NCBI RefSeq assembly: GCF_003590095.1
Contig: NC_039493.1
Span: 2,046,001 to 2,110,000, forward strand
Direction of reading: 5' to 3'
DNA length: 64,000 nt
DNA from: Trichoplusia ni
Taxonomy: Eukaryota; Arthropoda; Insecta; Lepidoptera; Noctuidae
The notes beneath the pieces were generated by a model. The model worked only from the letters and a program-made list of their open reading frames with translations, was not told the DNA's origin and did no database searches. Position 1 is the first letter of the stretch, and each line of letters opens with the position of its first letter. Of this stretch, positions 25,001-35,700 are shown one piece after another. The translations under genes and the position numbers were made by a program.

Positions 25001-28000
25001 ATTCGTCAAATCCGTTCAGCGGTTTTTGCGTTAGAGTGACAAACATCCATCATTATCTATCTGACCAACACGTTTACAATAGAAGTAGTATTAGTAATAT
25101 GGTTTTATAACTATACATTTTACGTTTCATTTATGTACTATAATCTATAACTATGGTCTATAATCTACACAATACATCGCAAATGTAATCTTTTATAGTT
25201 GCAGTTAAAAGTAAAAGTTTCAAACGATCCTAAGATAGATACCTCTGTGAACTTGTGAACATTTCTTTATCTAGTTGCTATTGTCATCAAACTATTCTCT
25301 CATGGCATAACTTCGAGAAAATAACCTTTAAAACGGAGTCATCAACCCTCGATCTACCGTCAAACCGCCATTACATGTGGGCCAGTACAGACCGACAGTC
25401 ATTGACAATTGGGGTCAAGGAACACAATTACAAATTAGATTATTGACTCGACTGTACTCTAGAGATAGTTTATATGCGTAACTTTACTATATCTACTACA
25501 TATTTATAATGACACACTTTAATTTTGGATTAATGGTTCGGTGTCAGTTACGATTATCTATTAATTCGGATAAAGATATTTTTCTATTAGGAATGTCGAA
25601 CTTAAATTAACAGATGATTAAAACCGATCATAACGTGTTTTATGTACTCCTCCGAGCAATTGTTCGGATAACTATTTAGGATATCCGATAGTTTCGGATA
25701 CGGACACGGACCTCCATGCCATCCCTACTACACTCTCTAAAGTCTAAACTATGTATTTATGACAAGACATTTTAATAGCCGTTTTGGCCTAGAGGTGAGG
25801 TGGCGCCTGGTGAGACAAGATTCGTATGCACAAAGCTAAGGTTTAAACTCAGGCTCAAATATCTAGGCTTGGGTATATGGGAACATGTCTAATGAAATTA
25901 GTTGTTCTTATTAATAACATTATTTAGGCTACATTCCGTAATTTGTAGGGTCCGTATTGTTGGGTACAATGCGTAAAAAATCGAGTAGGTTGCGACATTA
26001 ATGAGGAGGACAATATTCTTTTGAATAAAAAGCAGTCAATAAAATTGAAGAACATTGCTTTTTGTAGAAAAAGCACGCGTAAAAGACATATTTTTCATTG
26101 GTATAGTCAAAGAATACCTTAAATAAAAAAAATGACTTACCATATCTAAATTGTTAAACAGCATATTAAGATTATTCAAATTGTTCATACTGTCTACTTT
26201 CGGGGCTATCGGTCTCGGGGCATTCATCATGTTAGGGTTCAGTATAGACTTCATTCTCCGCCCTCTTCTCGGCGTCACTTCAGGGTTCCGCTGCCTATAA
26301 TCCGCTATTATAGACTTCACATCTTTCGTAGGACCCTGTCGGCCCATTGGCAAGCCAAAGTTGCCGTGCAGCTGCCCATTCATGTCCCTAGGGAACCCTG
26401 GCAGCTGTCCAGGCATCATCATCGCTTGAGGGAATACTGGTTTCGGCATCGACATGTGCGCTTTATCGTACGGCGGTGGCAACCCTGACATGGGGTTAAA
26501 ATGGGAAGTGACCGGCATTACCGGGGTCTGCATCATCGGATTGATAGTAGAACCTGGTTGTTTCAGAGCCAGCCCTGAAATCTCGTCGCTTTTATCAATG
26601 GCCAGACTCTTCGCTTGATTCAGGTAGTCGTACGGATCAGTACGATCGGAGCCGTTCAGTTCAGCTGATTTTTCGAAAGATAAGACCTGTTTTCGTCTAA
26701 GCAGTCGAAGGAGGATTTCCTCTTTGACTTTTTTGAGGTGTAGGATATTGTTCCACTCGTGTTCCTTCTTCTGTGCGAGTTCCCTTAGCGTCTGTATTTC
26801 TGAGAGCAGTTGTTCTGTGTGCCTTTGTATTTCGTCGACGCTGTTCTTGGTGGCTGTCTGCATGTATTCGTTGATCATCGTGTCGTGTTGCGGAAATGTT
26901 TTCTCTACTTCTTGACAGAGCTTCTTCAGCGGCGATTCTGTGTCGACCTCCTCGCTTGACCGTCGCTTTGTTCCTCGCTCGTCCTAGAAAATAAATACTG
27001 TTACCAAGGGACTAAGTTGCAAGCGATCCCATAATCCTTTCTAATATTTTTATAACGTTTTCTGTAGATTTTGAACGAGATTCCTCTATCGGAACCAATT
27101 TGATAAAGGAATCCTGTATCGAGATTTCTCTATCAGAACCAATTTATTTACTAATAAACAAAATACAAGAAACCTTGATTTACGGAAAGGGATAGGACTA
27201 TTTTCTATGCATTCAAAACATGGCTTGGCCACTGGAAAAATTACAGAACACCACGTGGATAACACGACAGTTGCTCGTTAAACATAAATGAGTGTATCAT
27301 AATAGCGCCAAAGTAAAGTACACATTTGACCCCTAAAGGACACCGATCAGAACCAAGTCAGATAATTTAGGTAATGATTACGTCATCGGCTAAGCTTTGA
27401 TGATGATCAAAGCATTTGTCAGAATATTTGTAATCAGTCGATCTACACAGACAGACGGAATAAATTATGTCGCGTTCGTTCACAAAGTTAAACACTACCG
27501 AGGCATAATAACGCTATATTGTTCATTTTTGTGCAAACGGCTTCGGTAACGTGACCTTGGCTGAGATCAAGTGTCACGGAAGGTTGTTTTGCAACTAGTT
27601 TTTATGCCCAAACGCTTAGGCCAAATGTGAAGTTAAGTTTCGGCGATAAATTAAATGCCTAAAGTTTTTGCTCATGAGTCATTCTGATATCTGATACTTT
27701 GAAACAGTTAATAGGACTAAGTAGACAGGGCAAATTTAATTCAAAGAATATTTGACTGGATTTTGTTATTCAGTGGTTTCATGAGAAGAAGTCCTTATTA
27801 ACTCTCGATACAATTATATAATTTCTTTGATCTTTAAGACTTAATTCCTATGGACAGCATATCTCTCTTATATCCTTTCGTAATGGAATTGCAGTCGTGA
27901 TGATTCGGGTTATATATTTGCACCAATCCCAACGCTTGACACACATTAGCTCCACTACAGCTGGGAGCACCTAATGCATTAGCATCAGAAGGATGTGAGC

Positions 28001-30255
28001 GTAACAAACAAGTGCTTGTTGTAGCATTTCGCGTACTATGACTAAATGACTAATACTACAGATATAAAATAATCTTAGATCAAAATTGATTTGTAAATAT
28101 AAATTATCGAAGAGAGGTTTTTCTTATTAATTCTAAATCCTAAAAAAATATGGTTGGTATATTACTTTACAATAACCATTACGGAAATAGAACTAAAAAT
28201 CATCTGGAAAGCAAGGTAATTGCTTCATTAAATCGCGTGATATTTGCGGAAATAAATAAAATAGAAATATCGGCAAGTTGTCATTTTTTAATAATTTATG
28301 AATTACAGGAATTGGTTCTGATGTGACAGTAAATAATATTTTACCTGAGTTTAAAATTGAATTCCTCATGAAAACATCTGAACTGTAAGAAAAATGTTTT
28401 AGGCACAGGAAACTCTTGTAGGTACATAAATATATACTTGGTAGCCTATTTAATCTCCACTAGTTGAAAACTTTGAAAATTATTTTTATTTTTCAGTTAT
28501 AATGTACAACTTACAGTCCTAACAATTATAACACTTACCTTAGCAACATCCCCATTCATCGGCTGCGGTTTTGGTTTCTCCGTTTTCAATTCTACCTTAT
28601 CCTCTGCCGGGAAGGCCTCTGCCATCTCAACATCAGCTTTCTCCTTCTTCGGCTCTTCAACAAGCATAGGAACCTCTTTCACAGGACTGAGTTCCTTCTT
28701 CAGTACAATAGGTTCTACAGCCACATTTTCTTTGACAGCGGGTTTTTCCTCAACCACTTCAGGTTTTGGCTCAGGAGCGGTCGCTGTCGGTTCATTTTCC
28801 TTTTGTTCAATCGGATCTGGAGTTTGAGGGTCCTCTACAGCAGGACTATTCTCTTCTTTGATCAATTCTTCTGAAATTTTTGGTGTTAATGTAGTTTTTT
28901 GCAGCCCTTTTAGTAAACAGTTTGGGCTACACAACAAAAGCATTGTATCAGTCAATATGTGGTGAGAATATTTTGTTTTTTGAGCATTTAAAAATAAATT
29001 TTGTTTTAAAAAAACTTTAGTATGGCATTTTTTCACAATGCTGGGAATAAACTTAATGTTTTGTGTTAGTGACTTAATTATTCAATTGATTATTTAGTGA
29101 CAAATTTAACTCAGGATTATCAGTCATGCAATATTTGAGTCATTGGCCTTTACTTCATCCATTTAGATTAAAACTATTATATATTTAACCTCTTAGCCGG
29201 TTATTACTTATTTTACAATTGCTTTCAGAGCTAGCAATTGCTAAGCTACTGCAAATATGATCTAAAATTTAATTCACAACATACAATTGGGACCACAAAA
29301 GCCCAAGTAGAGTAACAGGATATGTGACAGCATAACTTTATTCATTTCTTTTTAATACTTTATTTTATTTTACATTTATTAAGTCTGAATGATTGCAACT
29401 TAGTCAATTCTGGAATGACTGGGTAAGACATTAAATTTAGGACAGTGTTCTAGATATTACTTATTCTTATTTACTACTTATTCTTGATATTACTGTATTT
29501 ACAGTAATATTTTATGAAATCAATGAATAACTGTGCTACCAAACCCTTTAAGGTTTACCATTTGCCAATTCGTGCATTGGCAATTTCTGTTCAGTTTTAT
29601 AATAGAATACTAAGATATTTTTAGCATTCTGTATAACTTACATGAATACTTTTAGTATGTTTGTCACCTACATTATTGGTATATCTAATTAAGGTATACC
29701 TCAAGTGTACACAACAATCACATCATTAATTATAACATAGCAATCAGTAGCTTGCTAGTTTCTACCAAAAAGAGATTTCATGGTGCAATACTTTATCATA
29801 TCATTATTTCATAAATAGGTCAATCTGTACACAACAGACAAACAAGTAAATAGGTAAGTAGGCCTTGTAAAATGAGATCAGTCTGAAACAAATTCCTAAT
29901 GGTATCAAATGGCGTAAAATATTTCACTATGCTTAAGAGAACGCACTAACTAAAGCGATATTTTATTACCTTTAACATTCTCTGGCTGAACGTTAACGAA
30001 ACTATCACTACTCCCATTCTGGCTCTCACTTAAGCTTTTTTCTTTGGCATTATCATCACAGTTTCCCGCCTTTTCTTCTTCAGCTTTCTCGACCACCGCG
30101 TCCTGCGACACCGGCTCTTTTATTTTTTCTAACTCGACATCGTCGATAGCCAGCGGATCCACTTCATTGTCGGCGCCAGTCTCCCCCGGGGGAGACACAT
30201 CCACTCCACCGTGACTCTTCGGAGATTCCACTATTTTCAAGCTTATATCGTTCAT
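16080..30255 (-). CDS. MYND zinc-finger nuclear protein, complete 8-exon CDS, ortholog not recognised
   Basis: Exons in reading order: 30255-29970, 28870-28539, 26983-26141, 23819-23454, 23311-23204, 17215-17129, 16805-16569, 16121-16080. All have GT/AG borders and consistent phases, giving 766 codons plus TAA. Seen in the protein: acidic, Glu/Pro/Lys-rich residues 1-206; a bipartite nuclear signal near 212-227 (KRR...PLKK); a coiled coil about 250-307; Met/Pro-rich 350-430; an AT-hook-like PRRGRR near 444-449; Pro-rich and Gly/Ser-acidic linkers; and a C-terminal MYND finger at 728-764 with CQGC, CAGC, WYCSRDC and the final H-x3-C supplied by the 42-nt last exon. MYND fingers bind proline-rich partners, often in transcription or chromatin complexes, so a nuclear regulatory role is inferred. 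It does not match DEAF1, nervy/MTG, ZMYND8 or ZMYND11 outside the finger. A start-stop uORF lies 7 bases upstream. Intron 5 carries a LINE. Confidence 0.85.
18485..20743 (-). CDS. LINE ORF2: endonuclease (partial) and reverse transcriptase, 752 aa
   Basis: Residues 35-200 hold an AP-type endonuclease start (QNIRS at 41, ECWL at 71, GDINI at 170). RT core blocks follow: YRPIAVLSGISKILEKII near 304-321, FLDLAKAFD at 373-381, GIPQGSILGP near 432-441 and the catalytic YADD at 464-467. The C-terminal region has the HLNFRKHI and Trp-containing blocks usual in this group. The endonuclease C-terminal part, with the SDH catalytic motif, and most of the linker to RT are absent: the chain passes from an endonuclease-like segment to RT-proximal sequence at about residues 200-220 without a stop. 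Full-length relatives are usually larger by some 150-250 residues. The RT therefore looks intact, while target-nicking activity is probably lost. Confidence 0.85.
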   Translation of the reverse strand: MINNLLSEIDHFSVSEAIICNVENCKKNIPTGEKLLTFLTQNIRSICRNFSGFEVLLQNLDISCDIIVLTECWLSKQIDNLPLLDGYTMYKTAINVNQNDGLVIYIKNTLKVAVEEPLFQGCNSLLIKINLNIVALAIYRPPSQNVDTFLNSLSIILEQLSSYNNIILLGDININIVSGKINTHAHNYLNICTFHGLWPLAENYSRNSCPQTTHMSPNTLYSFVLLDTDVKEVVSIIDGLKDSCAVGWDNIPNSVLKRFKHIIAPPLTYIFNLCLSNGIFPNLLKKALVTPVFKAGDKNNITNYRPIAVLSGISKILEKIINVRLIKYLESNNLLSDRQFGFRSKRSTNQAVHQLTNYVCTSLDKGMYTMGIFLDLAKAFDTIACSLLLYKLEKIGIRGTQLKLFSDYLNNREQCVKIGQYRSAGLNSSSYGIPQGSILGPTLFLVYINDLCNLSLQNGVIISYADDTALVFSGKSKDEVYQNAQNGFNVVSNWLNNNILTLNSSKTNYMLFSMRNSNKSTTNLNIYAHKCNTSASAATACACPTLVKTDNTKYLGVTIDSHLNFRKHIDSLCTRVRKLIYIFKHLRNIADFNLIRQVYMALCQSILTYCIGSWGGASKSIILPLERAQRAILKVATFRPFRFPTHQLYRECKVLTVRQLFILHIVRLQHTEIGFSPVPSGKRRKDLVCTNPQTQHAFTNRFYLFQGPYLYNKFNRLLKLYSVSLNRCNRMVTEYLQSLNYSDTEKFLEILQ
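20829..22079 (-). CDS. LINE ORF1: gag-like nucleic-acid-binding protein, 416 aa
   Basis: Two standard CCHC zinc knuckles are at 336-349 (CFNCQQFGHAAKFC) and 356-369 (CNHCGEMGHSFKEC). A third, irregular Cys/His cluster is at 378-397. The middle third contains a basic region consistent with an RNA-recognition-type fold, and the N-terminus is Ser/Pro-rich. It binds element RNA in ribonucleoprotein particles. It precedes ORF2 by 85 bp, the usual arrangement of jockey/CR1-type LINEs. No frameshift or stop is seen. Confidence 0.85.
   Translation of the reverse strand: MSNPGISPFGRSQLLRRSPPPTPSPSEQHQTLGDREPPASTEPEVEYVSTPEIQKWLTSIDSIMSEVCGIVAEGKMNNDQKLRVTNLCRKVSHGTSQMAVLYQSLKQKAIQAHVTIRQLQGEQDIANSLQELRQVVAAERQSGSTSYANMVKKGEDKFVRPANLSSLAIYPNDKTQSSDDTKTLVQKIISPGELKLRVRGLKKIKNGGVIISADSKGDIEKLKTSEKLVSSGLKVEEPSKRRPRIAVVGVPVALTESEVMECIFEQNLSEKLPNTTRASFLSDVRLSHKSGKKDRPTCNYIIEVPASIRKMLINQGRIFINWTSCPVRDFTIVTRCFNCQQFGHAAKFCRETSPTCNHCGEMGHSFKECNNKSAPAQCATCKRFKRKCDHPTGDVNCPARKYAEDNYIHTIDYEGA
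24894..25102 (-). repeat. Lep1-like (Helitron-type) repeat, decayed copy
   Basis: Read on the plus strand it runs from a Cys-Pro-rich-looking 'ctctgcccgct' start through 'cgggatgaaactatcctatg', 'gttataactatccgtc' and 'ccgttcagcggtttttgcgt' to 'tagtattagtaat'. This is the conserved layout of a Lepidoptera-wide non-autonomous repeat usually classed with Helitrons. The better copy is at 62735-62927 in the opposite orientation. It sits in an intron of the MYND gene. Confidence 0.6.
25784..25851 (+). repeat. tRNA-derived SINE head or pseudo-tRNA
   Basis: TGGCCTAGAGGTGAGG resembles a pol III A box and GGTTTAAACTC about 40 bp on resembles a decayed B box. The cloverleaf does not close, so this is not a functional tRNA gene but probably the head of a tRNA-derived SINE in an intron of the MYND gene. 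Confidence 0.4.
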
Positions 30256-30261
30256 GTTTAT

Positions 30262-30267
30262 TTACAT
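30262..30267 (-). promoter_or_regulatory. Minimal uORF (ATG-TAA) before the MYND-gene start
   Basis: On the minus strand the leader reads ATGTAA, a start codon followed directly by stop, then 6 bases before the true ATG at 30255. A start-stop element so close could lower initiation or stall ribosomes if the transcript begins upstream of it. Confidence 0.45.
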
Positions 30268-32119
30268 ATTTCCGATTCACAAGTCACTGCACAGTGTCAC
30301 CACGCCGCGCATAGGTTCAATGACTTTAAAATGACCATTTATAACCATAATAATATATTCTGATTTATATTCAATTAACTAAGTTTCACTTTCGTTATAA
30401 GAAAACCAAATAAATAAAATAAACAACACTAAGTACTAAATTGTTTGTAATTTCTTTTCCATATTGGGTAATATCACGATGTACTGGCAATAGCAGCCGT
30501 GAACTCAGGGGTCATTGTGACTAATTTCGTTATTATAATATTATACTCGTTGATGTTTTGATACACTACACATTCTATAGATTTTAAATCACGATTGTAA
30601 TTTAAATTGAGTTTTGTATTGTATTTATTATTCAGCAAAATAAATGCTACAGCGCTAGGACGCAAATCGCACGCGAACTACACAGGGTTGCCACATTATA
30701 ATTATAAACTGTACTTTTGAACTAAAATACATTTTTTTTCATTTTAACAAGTACATTTTTGAAGCAATCTTCTGTCGTATTATTCAAGTCGAGATAAGAT
30801 ATGACAAATTTTAATTTTTCTCTTGCGTTAAATGTTGTTAAACTATTTATTTTTATTTCAGACATACTCAATGTTTTTCCTACTACATACTAACGATTCG
30901 TTTTACGCAGAAAAGATATGCAAATCCAGAGGCTCGGTTTCTTTAACACTTTGAAGCTTACAGGAAAAGCTTGAAAAATAACACATACTAGCAAATTAGA
31001 AGTATTATGAATAAACCCCTTAAAATAAGTTATCTTTATTCTTCTACAAGATTTGAATACTTCAAGCGATTGATCATAGTAAACGTGCAAAGAGAGAACG
31101 GAAAATGACAAATATCCGGCGGAAATCAAAAACTCAATACTATTCATTCAATTCAAAGTGTTATTAATCACTGACAAATTTAATCCTAAATAGCTTGGAT
31201 TAAAACATATTAATTGAGTTTTAGACTACCATAATCTAAAATTATAAATATGAAATTATCAGCCAATTCGCATTGTTCGTTTTCGAATTATCCGCCAATA
31301 GTGCGACGATGTGATAGTGTTGTGAAATGTTCATCTGAAATGTTGCAACTGGCCAATCGATTGCAGAGTTCCTGAAATGAAATTGTTCTTAGGGTCAGCT
31401 GGCAACTTAATTAAAATTTATTCATTATAGTTTAATACATTATTTTCGGAAAAATATCAGTTCACATTTTTACATTCATGTACGTAATTCATCGTTTGTA
31501 TAAGACCAAAATTTTTCCAATACAATCATTACATCATCAATGAAATTATCAAAGTTATTTTATCAAAAGTGTATTTATTTTTTTATGACAATAAAGTTAT
31601 TAAAAACAAGAAGACTCAAGTTGAGAGCTTTGAAACCAAATATTTGAAATACTTTTGTTAAACTTTTCAAAAAACTTCAATAATTATGATGTTGTGAAAT
31701 TACTAAATCTTCTTTTTCATTAACTTTTGTAATTTTTAATTAATTATGTCGCATTTTTGTATGTCTTTTGTGGATTTTTAAACATTCTATGTCTCGTTTA
31801 AATCGATTCCACGACAATCAACTCGAGTAAGACAATCGACCACCCGGTACCAGTCATCCTTACTTAAACCGAGTACAGCACTAAACGATGATGAAAGAAA
31901 ATGAATGAAAAAAGCAAATGGCTGACTAAAATCGACGTTCTTAGTCCTAATATAAATCCGATGTAATTACATGAATTATGCGCTCTTCATGATCATGATT
32001 AGCGAAATAAGATAATTTAAAAAGTAAATAACTAAGATAACTATATATTACGGGCAGAAAGCCTGCTGAAACTATAAAAAATACAAGAAACTAATACCTT
32101 AGCTTACACAATTCGTATA

Positions 32120-32176
32120 TTATTGCAAAAGTATTTTATCGTACGTGTGACGGACGCACGTCCGTTTTTTACTAAG
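32120..32176 (+). promoter_or_regulatory. Probable non-coding first exon and promoter area of Cdk12
   Basis: A consensus donor (ACTAAG|GTAAGT) at 32176/32177 pairs with the acceptor at 32680-32681 (ttatatttcag) that precedes the coding start. The palindromic segment GACGGACGCACGTCCG lies just before the donor. No TATA box is evident and the transcription start cannot be fixed from sequence. Confidence 0.4.
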
Positions 32177-32689
32177 GTAAGTCCTTTATTTTATATTCTA
32201 GTTGCATGTGCTCGTGCAGTGCAGTGATTTGTTTATTTTTTTGTGAATTATCAAAATTGCGAGTGCTTACGATTGTTTTATTTTTAGATTTCGATACTTG
32301 TATTTAAGACTTTTAGTTTGTTTTACAGTGATACAAATTTATTGTATTTGATTTAAATTAATTCAAAATTATTTGTGTACCTACTATCTTCATATTTTGC
32401 CTACGTGCGTTGATATTTGTGTGCGGGTACAGTCGACCATTATTGTTATTAGTAGGAGGTACTGATTGTCAATCTCATACCGATCATTATACTTTTGTTT
32501 CATGAAAATATGCAAACTTATGTTTCGTTCTGGTATGTACTAAGTAATATAACCAACAAATCGTTTTTTTTTTATGTTAATTGTTTGATAATATGAACTT
32601 TGTACAAGTTATCAATTCTAATAATTCCTGTTTTTTTACAAAACTGATATTCTTATTAATCATTGTAATGTTATATTTCAGTTAAAGTG

Positions 32690-32695
32690 ATGTGA
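32690..32695 (+). promoter_or_regulatory. Minimal uORF (ATG-TGA) before the Cdk12 start
   Basis: ATGTGA lies 38 bases upstream of the coding ATG at 32734, inside the leader portion of the first coding exon. It is another start-stop uORF, as in the divergent neighbour. The coding ATG itself has a strong context (ACCATGG). Confidence 0.5.
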
Positions 32696-32733
32696 AGTGT
32701 CGACACAGGGCGGGGGCGCCGCCCCAGTCGACC

Positions 32734-35700
32734 ATGGATCGAGGTTACGATAAGAGGCATGGCAAGCATCACAAGGAGAAGCATAAGAAACACTCACATA
32801 AGAAACATAAAGCCCACTCAGGTAGTTCCCATGAACAATCTTATGCTACAGTCAATTCACTTAAACCTCTGGTAGAGTATTCCGATGTTAGCTCTGAGGC
32901 ATTGTCTGCCCCAGAGGCAGGTGAGATTGACAGTGAAACAAGCTCAATCAGCAGGCATATTGCTGACGACCTTGATAGAACAAGGAAGTCCCATTCCATA
33001 CGTACATTTGTAGATAACAAGACAATATCAGTGACCACAACAAGCCGACGGGCCATTGAAGAATACACAATGAGGGACCCCTCAGTGACAAGAAAGAGAC
33101 GACAGGACTATGTGGAAGGAGACCCAGATTTTGATGATCACGGACGGTACAAGAAGAAGAAGGATAAGAGAAAAAAGGATAAAAAGAAGAAAAAGAAAAA
33201 GTCAAAAAGGTCAAGGTCAGCAAGTTTGGAGAGTGTCTCTCCAGATGACAATATGCCTGAGGAGCCCCCAGTGACAAATGCTAGTCCGCAGAGATACCAG
33301 CAGGTGCCTGTGAGTGAGTGGGAGAAGGCATCGTCTCCTCTCAGAAATGGATCGTGTTCCCCAGTGTCGCCGTCGACGACGCCGCTCATGCGGCACGAGT
33401 CGCCTCGCCACCGCGCCTTCCCGCGGGAGCCACCACATCAACAGCTGCACCACACCGCAATGCCTTACTCCCCACATCGGGATAGATCTCCACCAGTCAG
33501 GTTAGTTCATTTTTGTTCTCCTTCACCAGATAGCTTTTTATGTTTCTAACATAATACCTATGTGTTACTTACATATATCCAGATATATATGTAACTTGTT
33601 TTATGTTGCCTAGCCACAAATTAGTAAGCAAGTGGAGTTGTTTACATGAGTACTAGAACATAAAGCTATTTAATATTCACAACAATATTATCAGCATATG
33701 GAAACCATGTACCATCTTAGTATTTAATTAAACAAAACTGATTTTTTCAAAGGTTGATTGTAATAAATGCTCTCCATTTGCTTTCTAATCTGTTATGATT
33801 TTTTTTTCACTACTCATTGAATACTAAACATGAACTATTAGTTTCTCGTTGTGATAAAATTAAATGAGGGGAATTGGTTACTATGGATTCTAGCCCATCA
33901 TTCTGGTTGGAGCCGGTCCGTCAAGTAGCAACATATGCTATAGGATCATATGACGTGTGAGTTATATTTTTACTGAGCATGTAAATGTGTATTGTTGTAG
34001 ATATGATATGTGTGTAGGTAGACACGTTTTTGTAGTTATTTACGATATTAGGTCTATTACTTTATTTGATTGGTTTTTACTTAAGTTTTTAACTTAACAA
34101 AATGAGTCACTCAAAATGTGAAAATGATAAATCAATAGTGTTTTTTTGTAACTAAGTAACTTGCTTAGTTAATATGTGCGGGATAAAGCGCGTTCGTGTA
34201 GCAAACGTGGAGAATCTGAAATGGTATGTTTGTTTTGCCAAAACAACACAAGATCATGCAATTATAATTTGTAATCTTGTCTCAGCATTCGTCAGATATT
34301 ATTCAATTACTTGATAAGCCTCACTTTGCCATTTTTCCTACTATTGGTTTTTATTTTGTCGCATTTTGATTTTTGATTTTGATCTTAAATTCACAAATGC
34401 CTAATTTTACTTTATATCTTCCTTATCAGGAACCATTGGTCCAGATTATTTTTTCCTGTTTGTATTTATCTTCGATCTTTGATGCTTCGGTTTTGAGCTC
34501 TTTAAGCTTCCTATTAACAAATATTGTCCTATTATATATAAATTTCCCTTTAACTTCACCACATTTAGTGGTTTCCAGGTTCAATTCCTCATGGGTTTCC
34601 TAGATATGACGAAGCTCTGTTCTGGTAGCTTTTCGTTCCGCCATTCCAGGCCAGTTTTCATGGGGCCACGTTGCGGAATATCGTGGTCCCAGAGGACGCC
34701 TAGTTATATCAAAAGGCACGTCTTGAAACGTAAGCAATAGTTACGTCCTAGATCAATATTTAACTGACAAATGTCACTGTTCATATAGACCAGTTACAGG
34801 CTGGCAAACTGAACATAAACATGGCATTTTATCCATACTAATCACCTTCATCAATTAACTAATTGCATTTAGAAAACGTCGTGACGTATATGTTCTGTTC
34901 GTACGTTTTCGTCACCACTTAGAGTGGACAGTTTAATATCATTAAAACAGTTTACCTACTCTGGGGGAAGTAAACATTGTTTATCAAAGTCTAAAAGTCT
35001 TATCTTTTGCGTAAGTGGAATGAATCATAAGGAAATGGCTTATTGAGGGTCTCACATATTGGTCTTAACATTTTGCCTTCTCACATTTGTCGTGAATGTA
35101 TTTTGAATATTTTTGTACTTATTATTTGTGATTTCGCTTTGAATTGTGACTTTTTGGCATGCTCAACTGTATAGAACACGGACTTCTTAAGAAGCTTTTT
35201 GCTTCGTTTTTGTGCCCACGTTTAGGGTGTCTAAACAATAGAACTAGTAATCGGATATCATAGACAGACTCAACACCGCAAAAAAAATCTGCTCACTAGG
35301 TTTATTATTATTATGAAACTGAATAGAGAAACTAATGTACGAGAGAAATTTTTATCAACCATCATCAATTCATTCACAATTTTAATGGTGTACGTTTTTA
35401 ACAAGTCTATGTTTTTATTAACTATGTAACTATCTAGAAATCGAGAGATTCTACACTTTAATTTCACAGCGAATTCAGTATTTACAGTAATATGATTAAA
35501 TTGCTTGCGATATTGACAAAGTTTAATACTACTTGGCTTAGTCTTTCGCCACATGAATACGATAAGTTATTTCTTGGCTAGACATAGACCTTGAATTTAA
35601 TTTACCGAATATACTTTGGACAACTAACAATTGCAATTAGACAAACATTACATGCTTTAATAGTGCTTGTATCGAACCAATATCAGCACTATTTTCTATA

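Larger units (their letters stand above)
30256..32733. other. Head-to-head spacer between the MYND gene and Cdk12
   Basis: The two coding starts are 2.5 kb apart and diverge. Near the right side a non-coding first exon of Cdk12 probably ends at 32176 (ACTAAG followed by GTAAGT) and splices to 32682. Near the left side lies the short 5' leader of the MYND gene. The middle is AT-rich with no recognisable motif or frame. Confidence 0.5.

Noticed and set aside
25784..25851. Functional tRNA gene
   Set aside because: A- and B-box-like blocks are present but no cloverleaf or anticodon arm forms.
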